Shown here piece after piece: positions 16,787-25,473 of a stretch of 64,000 nucleotides of DNA. Source of the DNA: Pseudomonas sp. UYIF39 (GTDB lineage Bacteria; Pseudomonadota; Gammaproteobacteria; Pseudomonadales; Pseudomonadaceae); assembly GCF_029963765.1 (NCBI RefSeq), contig NZ_JALBYU010000011.1, positions 62,001 through 126,000 on the forward strand. Reading direction: 5' to 3'. The notes under the pieces are model-generated. The model did no database searches, was not told the origin of the DNA, and worked only from the letters and a program-made list of their open reading frames with translations. The position numbers and the translations under genes were made by a program. Each line of letters starts with the position of its first letter. Within the stretch, counting starts at the first letter, position 1.

Positions 16787-17782
16787 ATGTCTAACCAAGT
16801 CTCCACGCCCTTGCGGCGCGTCAGCATCCTGGCTATCGACCGGGTTTTCGCTTCCACCCTCATGCAAGCCAAGGATTTCTTCCACCTGGCCAGCCTGCGT
16901 TACGGCAAACAACTGGGCCAAGGCCTGACTCCGGCGTTCGAAACCCGCCTGGTCAGCCCCGACGGCAAACCGGTGAACAGCTTCAGTGACGTGGTCATGC
17001 CGGTGGACGGCGGCCTGGAAAACGCCGACATCATTGTCCTTCCAGCCTTCTGGGACGATTTCGACACCCTTTGCCAACGCTACCCACAGGTCCTGCCCTG
17101 GCTGCGTCAGCAACATGCTCGCGGCGCAGTACTCTGCGGCGAAGCCACCGGGGTGTTCTGGCTGGCCGAGGCCGGGCTGCTCGATGGTAAGGAAGCAACC
17201 ACTTACTGGCGCTTCTTCAATGCGTTCGCCGAACGCTTCCCACGGGTTCAGCTTAATCAGGACAAGCACCTGACCGACGCCGACAACCTGTATTGCGCTG
17301 GCGGCACCACCTCGGCCTGCGACCTTTACATCTACCTGATCGAACGCTTCTGCGGCGCCAACGTATCCCAGGCCGTGGCGCGGGACATTCTTTATGAAGT
17401 GCAGCGCAGCTACTCGCCAGGACGAATCGGTTTCGGCGGTCAGAAGCTGCACCAGGATGTGATCATCCTGCAGATCCAGCACTGGCTCGAAGAGCATTTC
17501 GCCGACAAATTCCGCTTCGAAGACGTGGCTCGCGAACACGGCATGAGCATCCGTAATTTCATGCGGCGCTTCCAGACCGCCACCGGCGACAAACCGCTGC
17601 ATTACCTGCAACGCCTGCGTATCGAAACCGCCAAAGGCTTGCTGTCCGGCAGCCGCAAGAGCATCAAAACCATCAGCTATGAAGTCGGTTACGACGATGC
17701 GAGTTTCTTCGCACGATTGTTCCGCCAGCACACGGAATTGTCGCCGAACCAGTATCGACAACAGTTTCAGCAAGCTGCATAA
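16787..17782 (+). CDS. GlxA-family transcriptional regulator (DJ-1/PfpI domain plus AraC HTH)
   Basis: The 331-residue protein joins a DJ-1/PfpI-like N-domain (about 10-200) to a C-terminal AraC/XylS DNA-binding domain (about 225-325). The N-domain has the nucleophile-elbow-like segment GAVLCGEATGVFWLAEAGLL. The C-domain carries MSIRNFMRRFQTATGDKPLHYLQ and ISYEVGYDDASFFARLFRQ. It may control the divergent acyl-CoA dehydrogenase, which starts 145 bp away, but no operator is evident. The ligand is unknown; relatives sense amines such as carnitine or arginine. Confidence 0.9.
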   Translation: MSNQVSTPLRRVSILAIDRVFASTLMQAKDFFHLASLRYGKQLGQGLTPAFETRLVSPDGKPVNSFSDVVMPVDGGLENADIIVLPAFWDDFDTLCQRYPQVLPWLRQQHARGAVLCGEATGVFWLAEAGLLDGKEATTYWRFFNAFAERFPRVQLNQDKHLTDADNLYCAGGTTSACDLYIYLIERFCGANVSQAVARDILYEVQRSYSPGRIGFGGQKLHQDVIILQIQHWLEEHFADKFRFEDVAREHGMSIRNFMRRFQTATGDKPLHYLQRLRIETAKGLLSGSRKSIKTISYEVGYDDASFFARLFRQHTELSPNQYRQQFQQAA

Positions 17783-17784
17783 AC

Positions 17785-17815
17785 AAAAAAAGGGCCTGCA
17801 ATGCAGGCCCTTTTT
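17785..17815. terminator. Bidirectional intrinsic terminator
   Basis: A perfect stem GGGCCTGCA/TGCAGGCCC is flanked by A7 and T5. It lies between the convergent GlxA-type regulator and zapE. Confidence 0.9.
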
Positions 17816-17831
17816 CATTTTCCAAAATGTC

Positions 17832-18926
17832 CTACGGCTTATGCGCCCGGGACAGAAATTCGTGAGACTGCATTTCCAGCAGACGACTCAAGGTGCGCTG
17901 GAACTCGAAGTTCAAGCGACCACCGGTGTAGAGGTCTTTGAGCTCGACTTCAGCGGAAATGATCAGCTTCACGTTACGGTCGTAGAACTCGTCGACCATG
18001 TTGATAAAGCGTCGGGCGATGTCGTCGGTGGTGACGCTCATCTGCTCGACACCGCTGAGCAACACGGCGTGGAAGATCTTGCCCAGTTCGATGTAATCGT
18101 TCTGGCTGCGCGGGCCGTCGCAGAGTTCGCGGAAGTCGAACCAGGCCACGTCATCGCACGTGCGCACGGCACGGATTTCGCGGTTCTCGATCATCAACAC
18201 GTCGTTCTCGATGGCTGCCGTGCATTCCGGCGTCAGGGCACGGAAGCTCTTGCGCAGGCTTTCGTGGGACGCATCATCCAGCGGAAAGTGGAACAGCTCC
18301 GCTTGCTCAAGGTGACGCAGACGGTAATCGACGCCGCTGTCGACGTTGACGATCTCGGTGTTCTGCTTGATCAGCGCAATGGCTGGCAGGAAGCGCGCAC
18401 GTTGCAGGCCGTCCTTGTACAGACCGTCCGGCACGATGTTCGAAGTCGCGACCAGGGTCACGCCGTTCTTGAACAGCTCTTCCATTAGCGTGCCGAGGAT
18501 CATCGCGTCGGTGATGTCGGAGACGAAGAACTCATCGAAACAAATCACCCGGGCTTCGTCGGAGAAGCGCTTGGCGATGATGGTCAGCGGGTTTTTCTCG
18601 CCGCCGAGGGTCTTCATCTCTTCGTGCACGCGTTTCATGAAGCGGTGGAAGTGAGTGCGGACCTTTTCCTTGAACGGCAGCGCTTCGAAGAAAGTGTCGA
18701 CCAGATAGGTCTTGCCACGGCCGACGCCGCCCCAGAAGTACAGACCCTTGACCGGTGCCGCGTCTTTCTTGCCAAACAGTTTACCGAACAGACCCGGTTT
18801 GCTGTGCGAGGCTGCGACCAGATCATCGTACAGGCGCTGCAAGTGGCGCACCGCAGTTTCCTGCGCGGCGTCATGGAAGAATTCCGGGCGTTTCAGATCA
18901 GCTTGATATCGTTCTAGGGGCGTCAT
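17832..18926 (-). CDS. zapE: ZapE (AFG1-like), division-associated AAA ATPase
   Basis: ZapE is an ATPase that associates with the Z-ring under stress in E. coli and is related to mitochondrial AFG1/LACE1. The 364-residue protein starts MTPLERYQADLKRPEFFHDAAQ and has Walker A GGVGRGKTYLVD near residue 66. Walker B is VICFDEFFVSD near residue 130, followed by the sensor VATSNIVPDGLYKDGLQR. Length and motifs are typical. It is preceded by a terminator that separates it from trpS. Confidence 0.95.
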   Translation of the reverse strand: MTPLERYQADLKRPEFFHDAAQETAVRHLQRLYDDLVAASHSKPGLFGKLFGKKDAAPVKGLYFWGGVGRGKTYLVDTFFEALPFKEKVRTHFHRFMKRVHEEMKTLGGEKNPLTIIAKRFSDEARVICFDEFFVSDITDAMILGTLMEELFKNGVTLVATSNIVPDGLYKDGLQRARFLPAIALIKQNTEIVNVDSGVDYRLRHLEQAELFHFPLDDASHESLRKSFRALTPECTAAIENDVLMIENREIRAVRTCDDVAWFDFRELCDGPRSQNDYIELGKIFHAVLLSGVEQMSVTTDDIARRFINMVDEFYDRNVKLIISAEVELKDLYTGGRLNFEFQRTLSRLLEMQSHEFLSRAHKP

Positions 18927-18944
18927 AATTCGTTAGCAAGGCAA

Positions 18945-18977
18945 CAAAAACGGGCCGTCACTGTAGCGACGGCCCGT
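18945..18977 (-). terminator. Intrinsic terminator of trpS transcript
   Basis: On the minus strand, ACGGGCCGTC and GACGGCCCGT form a 10-bp or longer stem followed by TTTTTGTT. It lies between trpS and zapE. Confidence 0.9.
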
Positions 18978-19017
18978 GGGAATGGCAATCAGCCCTTGGT
19001 CGGGCCGAGCCGCTGAT

Positions 19018-20373
19018 TTATTCCTGAACCGGCGTCAGAGCAACTCGCAGGGCGTCGATGGCGACGTCGCGAGCGGCGCTGTCAGCGAAGGTTGCGCTGT
19101 CGGCAACGCACTCGCCTTCCAGCCAGACGCTGAAGCTCAGGTCTTCGTTGCGCACGTCCAATGGCTGACCCGATTGCAGTTGCTTGGTCACCTGGCCTGC
19201 GGTTTTACCGTCGGCGAAGTTGCGCGACAGCAGCAGCTGCTCGCCGTCGGCCGCCAGCAAACGGAAGCGGAAACTACCGTCGTCCTCACGAAAGCTGACG
19301 AAACGCACGGCTTTCGCGGCTTTCTTCTTGGTGGTGGTCGCGACTTGGGTCTGAGCGACGAAAGAGCGCAGGCCAACCGCTTCACGCAGTTCATGAAGGA
19401 ACGGTGTCGCCACCGAACGAGCCTTTTTGGCACCGATCTGCAGGATGTCTTCCAGGTCTGCCGGGCGTTCGATCAGCTGGTGATAACGCTCGCGGGACTC
19501 ACCCAGCTCGCTGTCGAGCAACTGGAACAGACGATTCTTCGCCTCGCCCCAACCCAGGCCCTGCAACAATTCGCTGCGGAATTCGTCGGACTGCGCCGGG
19601 GTGGCGAAGGCCTGGAACAAGGTGAACAGGTGTGAGTTGTCCGGATCTTTCGCTTCGCCCGGCGCACGGGAGTCGGTGACGATCCGCGAAATCGCGTCCT
19701 TCATTTCCTTGGCGCTGCTGAACAACGGAATGGTGTTGTCGTAGCTCTTCGACATCTTGCGACCGTCGAGGCCTGGCAGCGTGGCAACGCTTTCTTCGAT
19801 CAGCGCCTCGGGCATGGTGAAGAATTCTTTGCCCTGGCCGAACAGGTGGTTGAAGCGCTGGCCGATGTCACGGGCCATTTCCACGTGCTGGATCTGGTCA
19901 CGGCCGACCGGCACCTTGTGGGCGTTAAACATCAGAATGTCCGCGGCCATCAGCACCGGGTAGCTGTACAAGCCCATGGTGATGCCAGCATCCGGGTCTT
20001 CGCCGGTTTCGACGTTCTTGTCCACCGAGGCCTTGTAGGCGTGGGCGCGGTTGAGCAGGCCCTTGGCGGCGACGCAGGTCAGCAGCCAGGTCAGCTCTGG
20101 GATTTCCGGGATGTCGGACTGGCGATAGAAGGTTACGCGGTCCACATCCAGGCCACCGGCCAACCAGGTCGCGGCGATTTCCAGACGCGAGCGCTGGATG
20201 CGCAGCGGGTCATCGCATTTGATCAAGGCGTGGTAGTCGGCCAGAAAGTAGAACGAATCGGCATTGCTGTCACGGCTGGCAAGGATCGCCGGGCGGATGG
20301 CGCCGGCGTAGTTGCCCAGGTGCGGCGTGCCGGTGGTGGTGATGCCGGTGAGGATACGGGTACGAGTCGTCAT
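19018..20373 (-). CDS. trpS: Tryptophanyl-tRNA synthetase
   Basis: TrpS charges tRNA-Trp; it is a class I synthetase with a Rossmann fold. The 451-residue protein has the HIGH-like TGTPHLGNYAGAI near residue 15 and the KMSKS loop (GRKMSKSYDNTIPLF) near residue 200. It is about 110 residues longer than the E. coli enzyme. The extra C-terminal domain (after about residue 335, with a basic TTKKKAAKAV linker) is the form usual in Pseudomonas. I chose the ATG at 20373, giving MTTRTRILTGITTTG. Confidence 0.96.
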   Translation of the reverse strand: MTTRTRILTGITTTGTPHLGNYAGAIRPAILASRDSNADSFYFLADYHALIKCDDPLRIQRSRLEIAATWLAGGLDVDRVTFYRQSDIPEIPELTWLLTCVAAKGLLNRAHAYKASVDKNVETGEDPDAGITMGLYSYPVLMAADILMFNAHKVPVGRDQIQHVEMARDIGQRFNHLFGQGKEFFTMPEALIEESVATLPGLDGRKMSKSYDNTIPLFSSAKEMKDAISRIVTDSRAPGEAKDPDNSHLFTLFQAFATPAQSDEFRSELLQGLGWGEAKNRLFQLLDSELGESRERYHQLIERPADLEDILQIGAKKARSVATPFLHELREAVGLRSFVAQTQVATTTKKKAAKAVRFVSFREDDGSFRFRLLAADGEQLLLSRNFADGKTAGQVTKQLQSGQPLDVRNEDLSFSVWLEGECVADSATFADSAARDVAIDALRVALTPVQE

Positions 20374-20397
20374 GGGTAATCGCTTGTCAGACTGCAA

Positions 20398-21027
20398 TCA
20401 ATTCGAAAGACGCGGCAGGATCAGATCCTTGAGATCGGTCAGCTTGCCATGAAAAAAGTGTCCGCATTCTGCCACTTTCAGCAACTCATGGGGGCGCTCG
20501 AGTTTCGAGGACCAGTCGTAGACAGCTTGCGGGTCGATGACTTCGTCGGTTTCTGGCTGGATAAGAGTCAGCTCGCCACGCTGCGGCAGTTGATCCTGAT
20601 CGCCGAGCCGCATGACAGCGGGCGCGACCATGAACAAATGTTGCAGTTGTTCGCCCTTCGCTTCCAGGCGTCCGCCGAGACTGGCTGCAACAAAACCGCC
20701 GAAGGAGAATCCGAACAGGGTCAGCGGCAACTCTGGGTGTTTGGCTCGAAGCCATTCGGCAACGGCTTGGGCATCGTCGACTTCGCCGGTGCCCATATCG
20801 TGGGTGCCTTCGCTGGCACCGACGCCACGGTAGTTGAAACGTAAAGTAATCAAACCGGCGTCACGCGCAGTGCGCTGCAAGGTCGAGACGACTTTATTGA
20901 GCATGGTGCCGCCCTGCACCGGGTTCGGATGGCAAATCAGCGCAATGCCGCGTGACTGCTCATTGTCCAGGTAGAGGGCTTCCAGTTGGCCGACCGGGCC
21001 ATCAATCACTACAGGGGTTTCGCGCAT
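20398..21027 (-). CDS. Alpha/beta hydrolase, YqiA/dienelactone-like
   Basis: This is a 209-residue serine hydrolase without signal peptide; the substrate is unknown. Visible features are the oxyanion-loop segment ICHPNPVQGGTMLNKVV, LRFNYRGVGASEG, the nucleophile elbow FGFSFGG, an acid in IQPETDEVIDP, and the C-terminal catalytic His in CGHFFHG. It is 24 bp upstream of trpS, probably the same transcript. I chose the ATG at 21027 because the longer frame to 21180 is not conserved-looking and runs through the divergent zapG promoter region. Confidence 0.85.
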   Translation of the reverse strand: MRETPVVIDGPVGQLEALYLDNEQSRGIALICHPNPVQGGTMLNKVVSTLQRTARDAGLITLRFNYRGVGASEGTHDMGTGEVDDAQAVAEWLRAKHPELPLTLFGFSFGGFVAASLGGRLEAKGEQLQHLFMVAPAVMRLGDQDQLPQRGELTLIQPETDEVIDPQAVYDWSSKLERPHELLKVAECGHFFHGKLTDLKDLILPRLSN

Positions 21028-21171
21028 AAGCAAGGAAGGAACTCCGTGACCTCGAATCGGGTCAACTCGTCTAGCAAATTGTCTGTGCCAATCTATTGCG
21101 AGTGAATCGCGGTATACAGCGCAGGTTCGAGCCGTTAACGTAAAGCAAAGCCGTTTATAGAGGAAGGACTC

Positions 21172-21606
21172 GTGGAACACTCGCTCTTAGTTTGGTTGTT
21201 GCCGACTCTTGCCCTGGTTGTGGGTGTCGCCATTGGTTTCCTGATCGCTCGCCTGGTGCCGAATGCCGCGCCTAGCAGCACACAACGTCAGCTGGATGAC
21301 ATTCAGGAACGTTTCGACAGTTATCAGAACGAGGTGGTTACCCACTTCAACAGCACTGCAAACCTGGTCAAGAAACTGACTCAGAGCTATCAGGAAGTGC
21401 AGGATCACCTCGCCGAGGGCGCCAACCGCCTGGCCCTGGACGAGCAAACCCGCCAACGCCTGCTGGCCTCGCTGCACGCCGATGCGGCAGCCGCCCCACG
21501 GGAACGCCTGACGCCACCGCGCAATCAGGAGCCGCCTCGCGACTACGCCCCCAAAGCCCCGAACGCGCCGGGCATGCTTGATGAGCATTACGGTCTGAAG
21601 AAGTAA
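21172..21606 (+). CDS. zapG: ZapG/YhcB (DUF1043), inner-membrane division-associated protein
   Basis: YhcB-type proteins link cell-wall synthesis and division. The 144-residue product has one N-terminal membrane helix (about residues 5-27), then a coiled coil (about 38-105) with RQLDDIQERFDSYQNEVVTHF. A proline-rich tail ends DEHYGLKK. The start is GTG after a GAGGAAGGA ribosome site. It is divergent from the hydrolase. Confidence 0.9.
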   Translation: MEHSLLVWLLPTLALVVGVAIGFLIARLVPNAAPSSTQRQLDDIQERFDSYQNEVVTHFNSTANLVKKLTQSYQEVQDHLAEGANRLALDEQTRQRLLASLHADAAAAPRERLTPPRNQEPPRDYAPKAPNAPGMLDEHYGLKK

Positions 21607-21624
21607 TCAGGTTTCGCGCGACAC

Positions 21625-21668
21625 AAAAAAAGCCCGCCCGATCTGTTCAGGATCTGGCGGGCTTTTTT
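21625..21668. terminator. Bidirectional intrinsic terminator
   Basis: AGCCCGCC(C)GATC pairs with GATCTGGCGGGCT, with A7 before and T6 after. It ends zapG and could also serve the convergent OmpA-like gene. Confidence 0.9.
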
Positions 21669-21715
21669 ACGCCTGGGGTTCAGTCAGACGATTATGGATA
21701 CTGCTGAACAGTGCC

Positions 21716-22420
21716 TTACTGCTGGCCGCCATACTGCTGACCCGGAATCGCCTTCAGGTTGACCTCGACCCGACGGTTCTGCGACCGACCATTGACGTCA
21801 CCGTTGCTGGCAATCGGGTTATCCGGCCCGGCACCGCGAGCCGACAGGTTGGCACCGCTCACGCCCTGCGACGTCAGGTAAGTCGCCACACTCTGGGCGC
21901 GACGCTGGGACAGGTCCATGTTGTGCTGACGGCTGCCGGTACTGTCGGTGTAGCCGACGATTTCGATCTGGTTCTGGCTGAACTCCTTGAGCGAGCCCGC
22001 CAGATTGTTCAGCGGCTGATAGAAACCCGACGCGATGTTCGCCGAATCGGTGGCGAAGGTGATGTTACCCGGCATGATCAGTTTGATCTGATCACCCTGG
22101 CGCTGCACCTCCACCCCGGTGTTGGCCATGCTGGCCCGCAGTTTTTTCTCTTGCTGGTCGGCGTAATAACCGTAACCGGCAGCGGAGGCACCCACCACGG
22201 CGGCGCCAATCAGCGCGCCCTTGCCACGGTTATCGTGACTGATGGCGGCACCGGCCAAAGCACCGGCCAGAGCGCCGAGGCCACCGTATTTAGCGGTTTT
22301 GCTCATGCCCGTGGAACCACCGTCGGCCTGGCCCTGGTTGTCGTAAGGGCTAGGCGAGGCGCAGCCAGACAGCAAGGCCACAGCCGTAGCGACAATAATC
22401 AAACGTTGCTTGGTGAACAT
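21716..22420 (-). CDS. OmpA-family lipoprotein, YiaD-like
   Basis: The 234-residue protein has a lipoprotein signal peptide (ATAVALLSGC). A glycine-zipper segment follows (about residues 45-85, GALAGALAGAAISHDNRGKGALIGAAVVG). The C-terminal OmpA peptidoglycan-binding domain (about 110-225) has NQIEIVGYTDSTG and NLSARGAGPDNPIASN...RSQNRRVEV. It probably anchors the outer membrane to peptidoglycan. It is a single gene convergent with zapG. Confidence 0.92.
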   Translation of the reverse strand: MFTKQRLIIVATAVALLSGCASPSPYDNQGQADGGSTGMSKTAKYGGLGALAGALAGAAISHDNRGKGALIGAAVVGASAAGYGYYADQQEKKLRASMANTGVEVQRQGDQIKLIMPGNITFATDSANIASGFYQPLNNLAGSLKEFSQNQIEIVGYTDSTGSRQHNMDLSQRRAQSVATYLTSQGVSGANLSARGAGPDNPIASNGDVNGRSQNRRVEVNLKAIPGQQYGGQQ

Positions 22421-22536
22421 GAAGAGCTCCTACTTTTTGCATTCTGTGGTGCAACGGACTTAGGCATTGAACCTTTGCGGGCGTTGGATCATTGCGGATG
22501 AAAAAAATTCCGCCACGCCCCTCACAACGTTAGAAA

Positions 22537-23181
22537 TCAGGCCCTCACAAAAGGGTTCTCGCGCATTTCATCGCCCAGACGTGTGTCCGGACCATGCCCG
22601 GTCACCACCGTCGCCTCTTCGTCGAGGGTGTACAGCCGCTGCTTGATCGACCGCACGATGGTCGCCTGATCGCCACCCCACAAATCCGTGCGCCCTACCC
22701 CGCGACGAAACAACGTGTCACCGGCAATCAGCAGCTTAGCCTCTGAAAACCAAAAGCTCATGGAACCCGGCGTATGACCCGGCGTGTGCAACGCCACGCC
22801 GCAGCCGCAGGCCAGTTCTTCATCATCGGCCAACCAGCGATCAGGCGGCGGCACCGGCGTGTAAGGGACGCCGAACATCTGACATTGCATCTCCAGATTG
22901 TCCCAGAGGAATTGATCTTCTTTATGCAGGTGCAGGGTTGCGCCGGTTTTTTCCTTCAACTGACCCGAAGCCAGGAAGTGATCGAGGTGCGCGTGGGTGT
23001 GAATGATGCTGACCACCTTCAGGCCCAGCGCATCGAGCCGCGCGAGGATCAGTTCGTGATTACCGCCCGGATCGACCACGATGGCCTTTTTGGTGATCGG
23101 ATCGCCGATGATCGTGCAGTTGCACTGCAAAGGGCCAACAGGGAAGGTTTCTCGTATTAACGCGGTCTTTGCGGCTTCCAT
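22537..23181 (-). CDS. YcbL-type MBL-fold metallo-hydrolase (glyoxalase II family); 5' end is an island junction
   Basis: This is a binuclear-metal beta-lactamase-fold hydrolase of the glyoxalase II/YcbL class. The 214-residue protein has the metal motif THAHLDH near residue 60, GHTPGSMSF, GDTLF and the final VTGHGPDT. The N-terminus reads MEAAKTALIRETFPVGPLQCNC. The codons for LQCNC form the 16-bp core (23115-23130) that recurs at 38688. Everything upstream of the core in this gene therefore appears to be supplied by the mobile element, leaving the gene intact. Its promoter must now lie in the short gap before the integrase. Confidence 0.93.
   Translation of the reverse strand: MEAAKTALIRETFPVGPLQCNCTIIGDPITKKAIVVDPGGNHELILARLDALGLKVVSIIHTHAHLDHFLASGQLKEKTGATLHLHKEDQFLWDNLEMQCQMFGVPYTPVPPPDRWLADDEELACGCGVALHTPGHTPGSMSFWFSEAKLLIAGDTLFRRGVGRTDLWGGDQATIVRSIKQRLYTLDEEATVVTGHGPDTRLGDEMRENPFVRA
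23115..23181. repeat. Left island boundary: attachment-like copy of the MBL gene 5' end
   Basis: The 16-bp core TGCAGTTGCACTGCAA at 23115-23130 is identical at 38688-38703. From each core a diverged version of the first 17-22 codons of the same MBL gene extends to an ATG (23181 and 38762). This is the pattern left when an element integrates inside a gene 5' end and supplies a replacement 5' end. Confidence 0.8.
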
Positions 23182-23202
23182 GGGTATTCCCGTAAAGTTA
23201 AT

Positions 23203-23220
23203 GGCACATTTTTGGCACAG
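23203..23220 (+). promoter_or_regulatory. GGCACA..TGGCACA paired motif next to the integrase
   Basis: GGCACATTTTTGGCACA carries two GGCACA units 11 bp apart. A very similar pair, GGCACAAATCTGGCACA, occurs at 38542-38558 near the other boundary. They may be integrase arm-type sites; this is inference from position and recurrence. Confidence 0.45.
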
Positions 23221-23231
23221 TGCGAAAAGCG

Positions 23232-24326
23232 ATGGCGACGCTTAGGAAGAAAGGCCCACACCAATGGCACGCTCAAATCAGACGTAAAGGGTGGCCCCAA
23301 CAGACACGCACATTCAATACCCAGCTAGAAGCAAAAACCTGGGCGACTATGATTGAGCGTGAAATGGACGCTGGAGTATTCGTCAGCCGCAGCGAGGCTG
23401 AGGCGACCTCCTTCGCCAACGCCCTAGAGTCGTACGCCAAGGAAGTGACCAGCCAAAAGCGAAGTAGCGCTTCAGAGCTGTCACGCATCCAGGCCATGCA
23501 ACGTCATCCATTAGCCCTCAGATCACTTGCCAGCATCCGCGGCTCCGATATGGCGAGATACCGCGATTCGCGCCTCGAAGAAGGCCTGGCTCCCGCCACA
23601 GTACGCCGCGAGCTGGCCTTGATCTCTCATGTATTCACCATCGCCCGTAAAGAGTGGCGCATGGAGTCTCTAAGCAACCCGGTCGAACTCATCCGCCAAC
23701 CAAGCGTTGACGACGCACGCGAGCGACGGGTTCTCACCACAGATGTATGGACACAAAAGGATGGAAAGCTGCTGTGCGAGCACTTGGACGAGCTCGAAAT
23801 GATTCGCCGCCACTCGCGCTCGACCGAGCTACCAGAAATAATGACCTTCGCAGTGGAAACGGCGATGCGCCGAAGTGAAATAACTGGCCTACAAAGCGCC
23901 AACGTCAATCTAGACAAGCGAGTTGCTCTGCTGCCGATGACCAAGAACGGCTCCTCCCGTGGCGTCCCCCTCTCCAGCAAAGCAGTGGAGATATTGAATC
24001 ACCTTGCTGAGCGAGTCGATGGTCGCTGCTTTAGGAGCCGGCCTGACTCAATCACCAAAGCATTCGCGGACGCTATTGCCGATGCACGCAACGCCCATAC
24101 AGAGGGTCTACCCCTTCACCTCAAACAGAAGAAACTCTCCCAAGACAAGATCGACAAGCGCATCAACGCCGATCCGTTCCTGATGGATTTGTGGAAAAGG
24201 TCGAGTGATTGGGGACTCGCCGCTTTACGTGCTGGCCGCCGAGAAAACCACCGAGGATGTAACCATTCCCCCTTCGGCACTTCCCGGGCTCAACCAGCCA
24301 GAATCCAACGCGGAAAAGGCCAATAA
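23232..24326 (+). pseudogene. Site-specific tyrosine integrase, C-terminally truncated and fused out of frame to another gene
   Basis: The N-terminus MATLRKKGPHQWHAQIRRKG and core-binding domain are those of phage/ICE-type tyrosine recombinases. The first catalytic Arg is in AVETAMRRSEI (about residue 213) and the Lys in MTKNGSSRG (about 238). Similarity stops at DPFLMDL (residue 320, about position 24191). The following HDLRH box, second Arg, His and nucleophilic Tyr are missing. The remaining residues come from reading a second gene's tail in the wrong frame. The protein should be unable to recombine DNA. The ATG at 23232 is preferred to the GTG at 23220. Confidence 0.9.
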
Positions 24327-24441
24327 AAAAGGCGAGGAAGCGGCGGGCTCAAACTCCGGTGCCGACGCGCATTCCATTAAAAAAGACGCGGAGTCGCAGG
24401 ATGACGGGGACAATCAGAGAGGCAGTGAGTCGGGAAGCTGA
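24192..24441 (+). pseudogene. C-terminal fragment of an unidentified gene, fused to the integrase
   Basis: Starting just after the integrase break, this frame has normal high-GC3 codon use and reads VIGDSPLYVLAAEKTTEDV. A hydrophilic, Lys/Glu/Ser-rich tail follows, ending GSESGS. It looks like the last 80 or so residues of a real protein whose beginning was lost with the integrase C-terminus. I do not recognise the family. A conjugation or phage gene of the original element would be a reasonable guess only. Confidence 0.55.
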
Positions 24442-24478
24442 TCAACCCCTACCCCTCTTTTGAAAGATCCTGGATGTA

Positions 24479-24709
24479 TCAGTCGTCCCTGTCATCCCGA
24501 TCGCGATTACGACGGTAGTCGCGATCATCATCACGACGATCATATCGATGGCCATACCCTTGACCAGCGTCATCCCTTTGGTCATAGCCGCGGCGATGAT
24601 CCTGATCGTGATAGCGGCCGTACCTTTCTCCGTCTTCCCAGTGAGGTCCGCAGCCTCCCAGCAAGAGCAGGCTGGAAATGGCCAGGGTCATCATTACTGC
24701 GCGATTCAT
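24479..24709 (-). CDS. Small Arg/Asp-rich lipoprotein
   Basis: The 76-residue protein has a lipoprotein signal peptide (MNRAVMMTLAISSLLLLGGC, lipobox LGGC). A very polar tail follows, rich in Asp, Arg and Tyr (RYGRYHDQDHRRGYDQRDD and similar). Small DR-rich lipoproteins occur in many pseudomonads; the function is unknown. I chose the ATG that gives the signal peptide; the longer frame upstream to 24940 lacks coding character. Confidence 0.65.
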   Translation of the reverse strand: MNRAVMMTLAISSLLLLGGCGPHWEDGERYGRYHDQDHRRGYDQRDDAGQGYGHRYDRRDDDRDYRRNRDRDDRDD

Positions 24710-24864
24710 TTGAGCATCCTGAAGGTCGGGGGGTGATAGGGTTTCGGCCGGTGGAAAATCCCGCACGGCGTTGAAACCCTGTCTATGACCATTCAGTAAC
24801 TCAATGATTCCATTAGGAATACAGCTGGCAGGCGCGCTTGGCGCGGGCCCCGGTTCGGCGTGGT

Positions 24865-25467
24865 TTAGCCTGGGAAATGCTGGTTGGCGATCGCCACCAC
24901 TTCCTGCTCGTTGATCGGAGCAAGTGCCGCCACCGCCCACAGATCATAAAACGGATGAGCACGCTGTATCGGCAGAACCATGTCGAAACCGGCCGCTTGA
25001 AGAGAACCCGTCAGTACCTTTTTGGTGAAACCGCAACGGTGCGCCATGAACACGTTGCCGTTGGCCATGGCCGGGCGATGTCCGTAGAGAATGTCGATGG
25101 GCGCGATCGGGCCGGCCGGCGAAAGGTAGGCCTCGTCGGTCAGCTTGTCTTCGGCCACCAGGGCACACACCGATTGCAGGTCCGGGCAGGTAATGATCAC
25201 GAAGCCGCCAGGCTTGAGCACGCGCTTGAACTCCGCCAGGGCTACCGGCACCTCATGGGGATAGAGATGCTCGATGTTGTGGCTGGAAAACAGCGCATCC
25301 ACCGAAGCGTCCTTGACCTGGGACATGTCAGTCATGGTGCCGACGATGTCCGGGTTGACACTCTCATCGATGTCGAAGCGCAGCTCTTGCCACTGCTCCG
25401 AGGCGAAGCCCTTGGTCGTGCTGTTCTTGCTCTTTGGACCACAACCTACATGGAGGAAGGTTTTCAC
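24865..25467 (-). CDS. Class I SAM-dependent methyltransferase (Methyltransf_11-like) next to the repeat protein
   Basis: The 200-residue protein begins MKTFLHVGCGPKSK, with the SAM-binding glycine loop HVGCGP. It has the acidic loop FDIDESVNPDIVGTMTDMS and the typical SSHNIEHLYPHEVPVALAEFKRVLKPGGFVIITCPD. It resembles methyltransferases found in glycan and polysaccharide loci. It is divergent from the repeat protein and may modify that protein or its sugar, which is inference. I chose the GTG at 25467; an in-frame TTG lies two codons upstream. It ends 155 bp from the small lipoprotein. Confidence 0.85.
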   Translation of the reverse strand: MKTFLHVGCGPKSKNSTTKGFASEQWQELRFDIDESVNPDIVGTMTDMSQVKDASVDALFSSHNIEHLYPHEVPVALAEFKRVLKPGGFVIITCPDLQSVCALVAEDKLTDEAYLSPAGPIAPIDILYGHRPAMANGNVFMAHRCGFTKKVLTGSLQAAGFDMVLPIQRAHPFYDLWAVAALAPINEQEVVAIANQHFPG

Positions 25468-25473
25468 AATCAA

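Noticed and set aside
23182..23231. tRNA gene as the integration target
   Set aside because: No tRNA-like cloverleaf is present at either boundary; the duplicated sequence is protein-coding.
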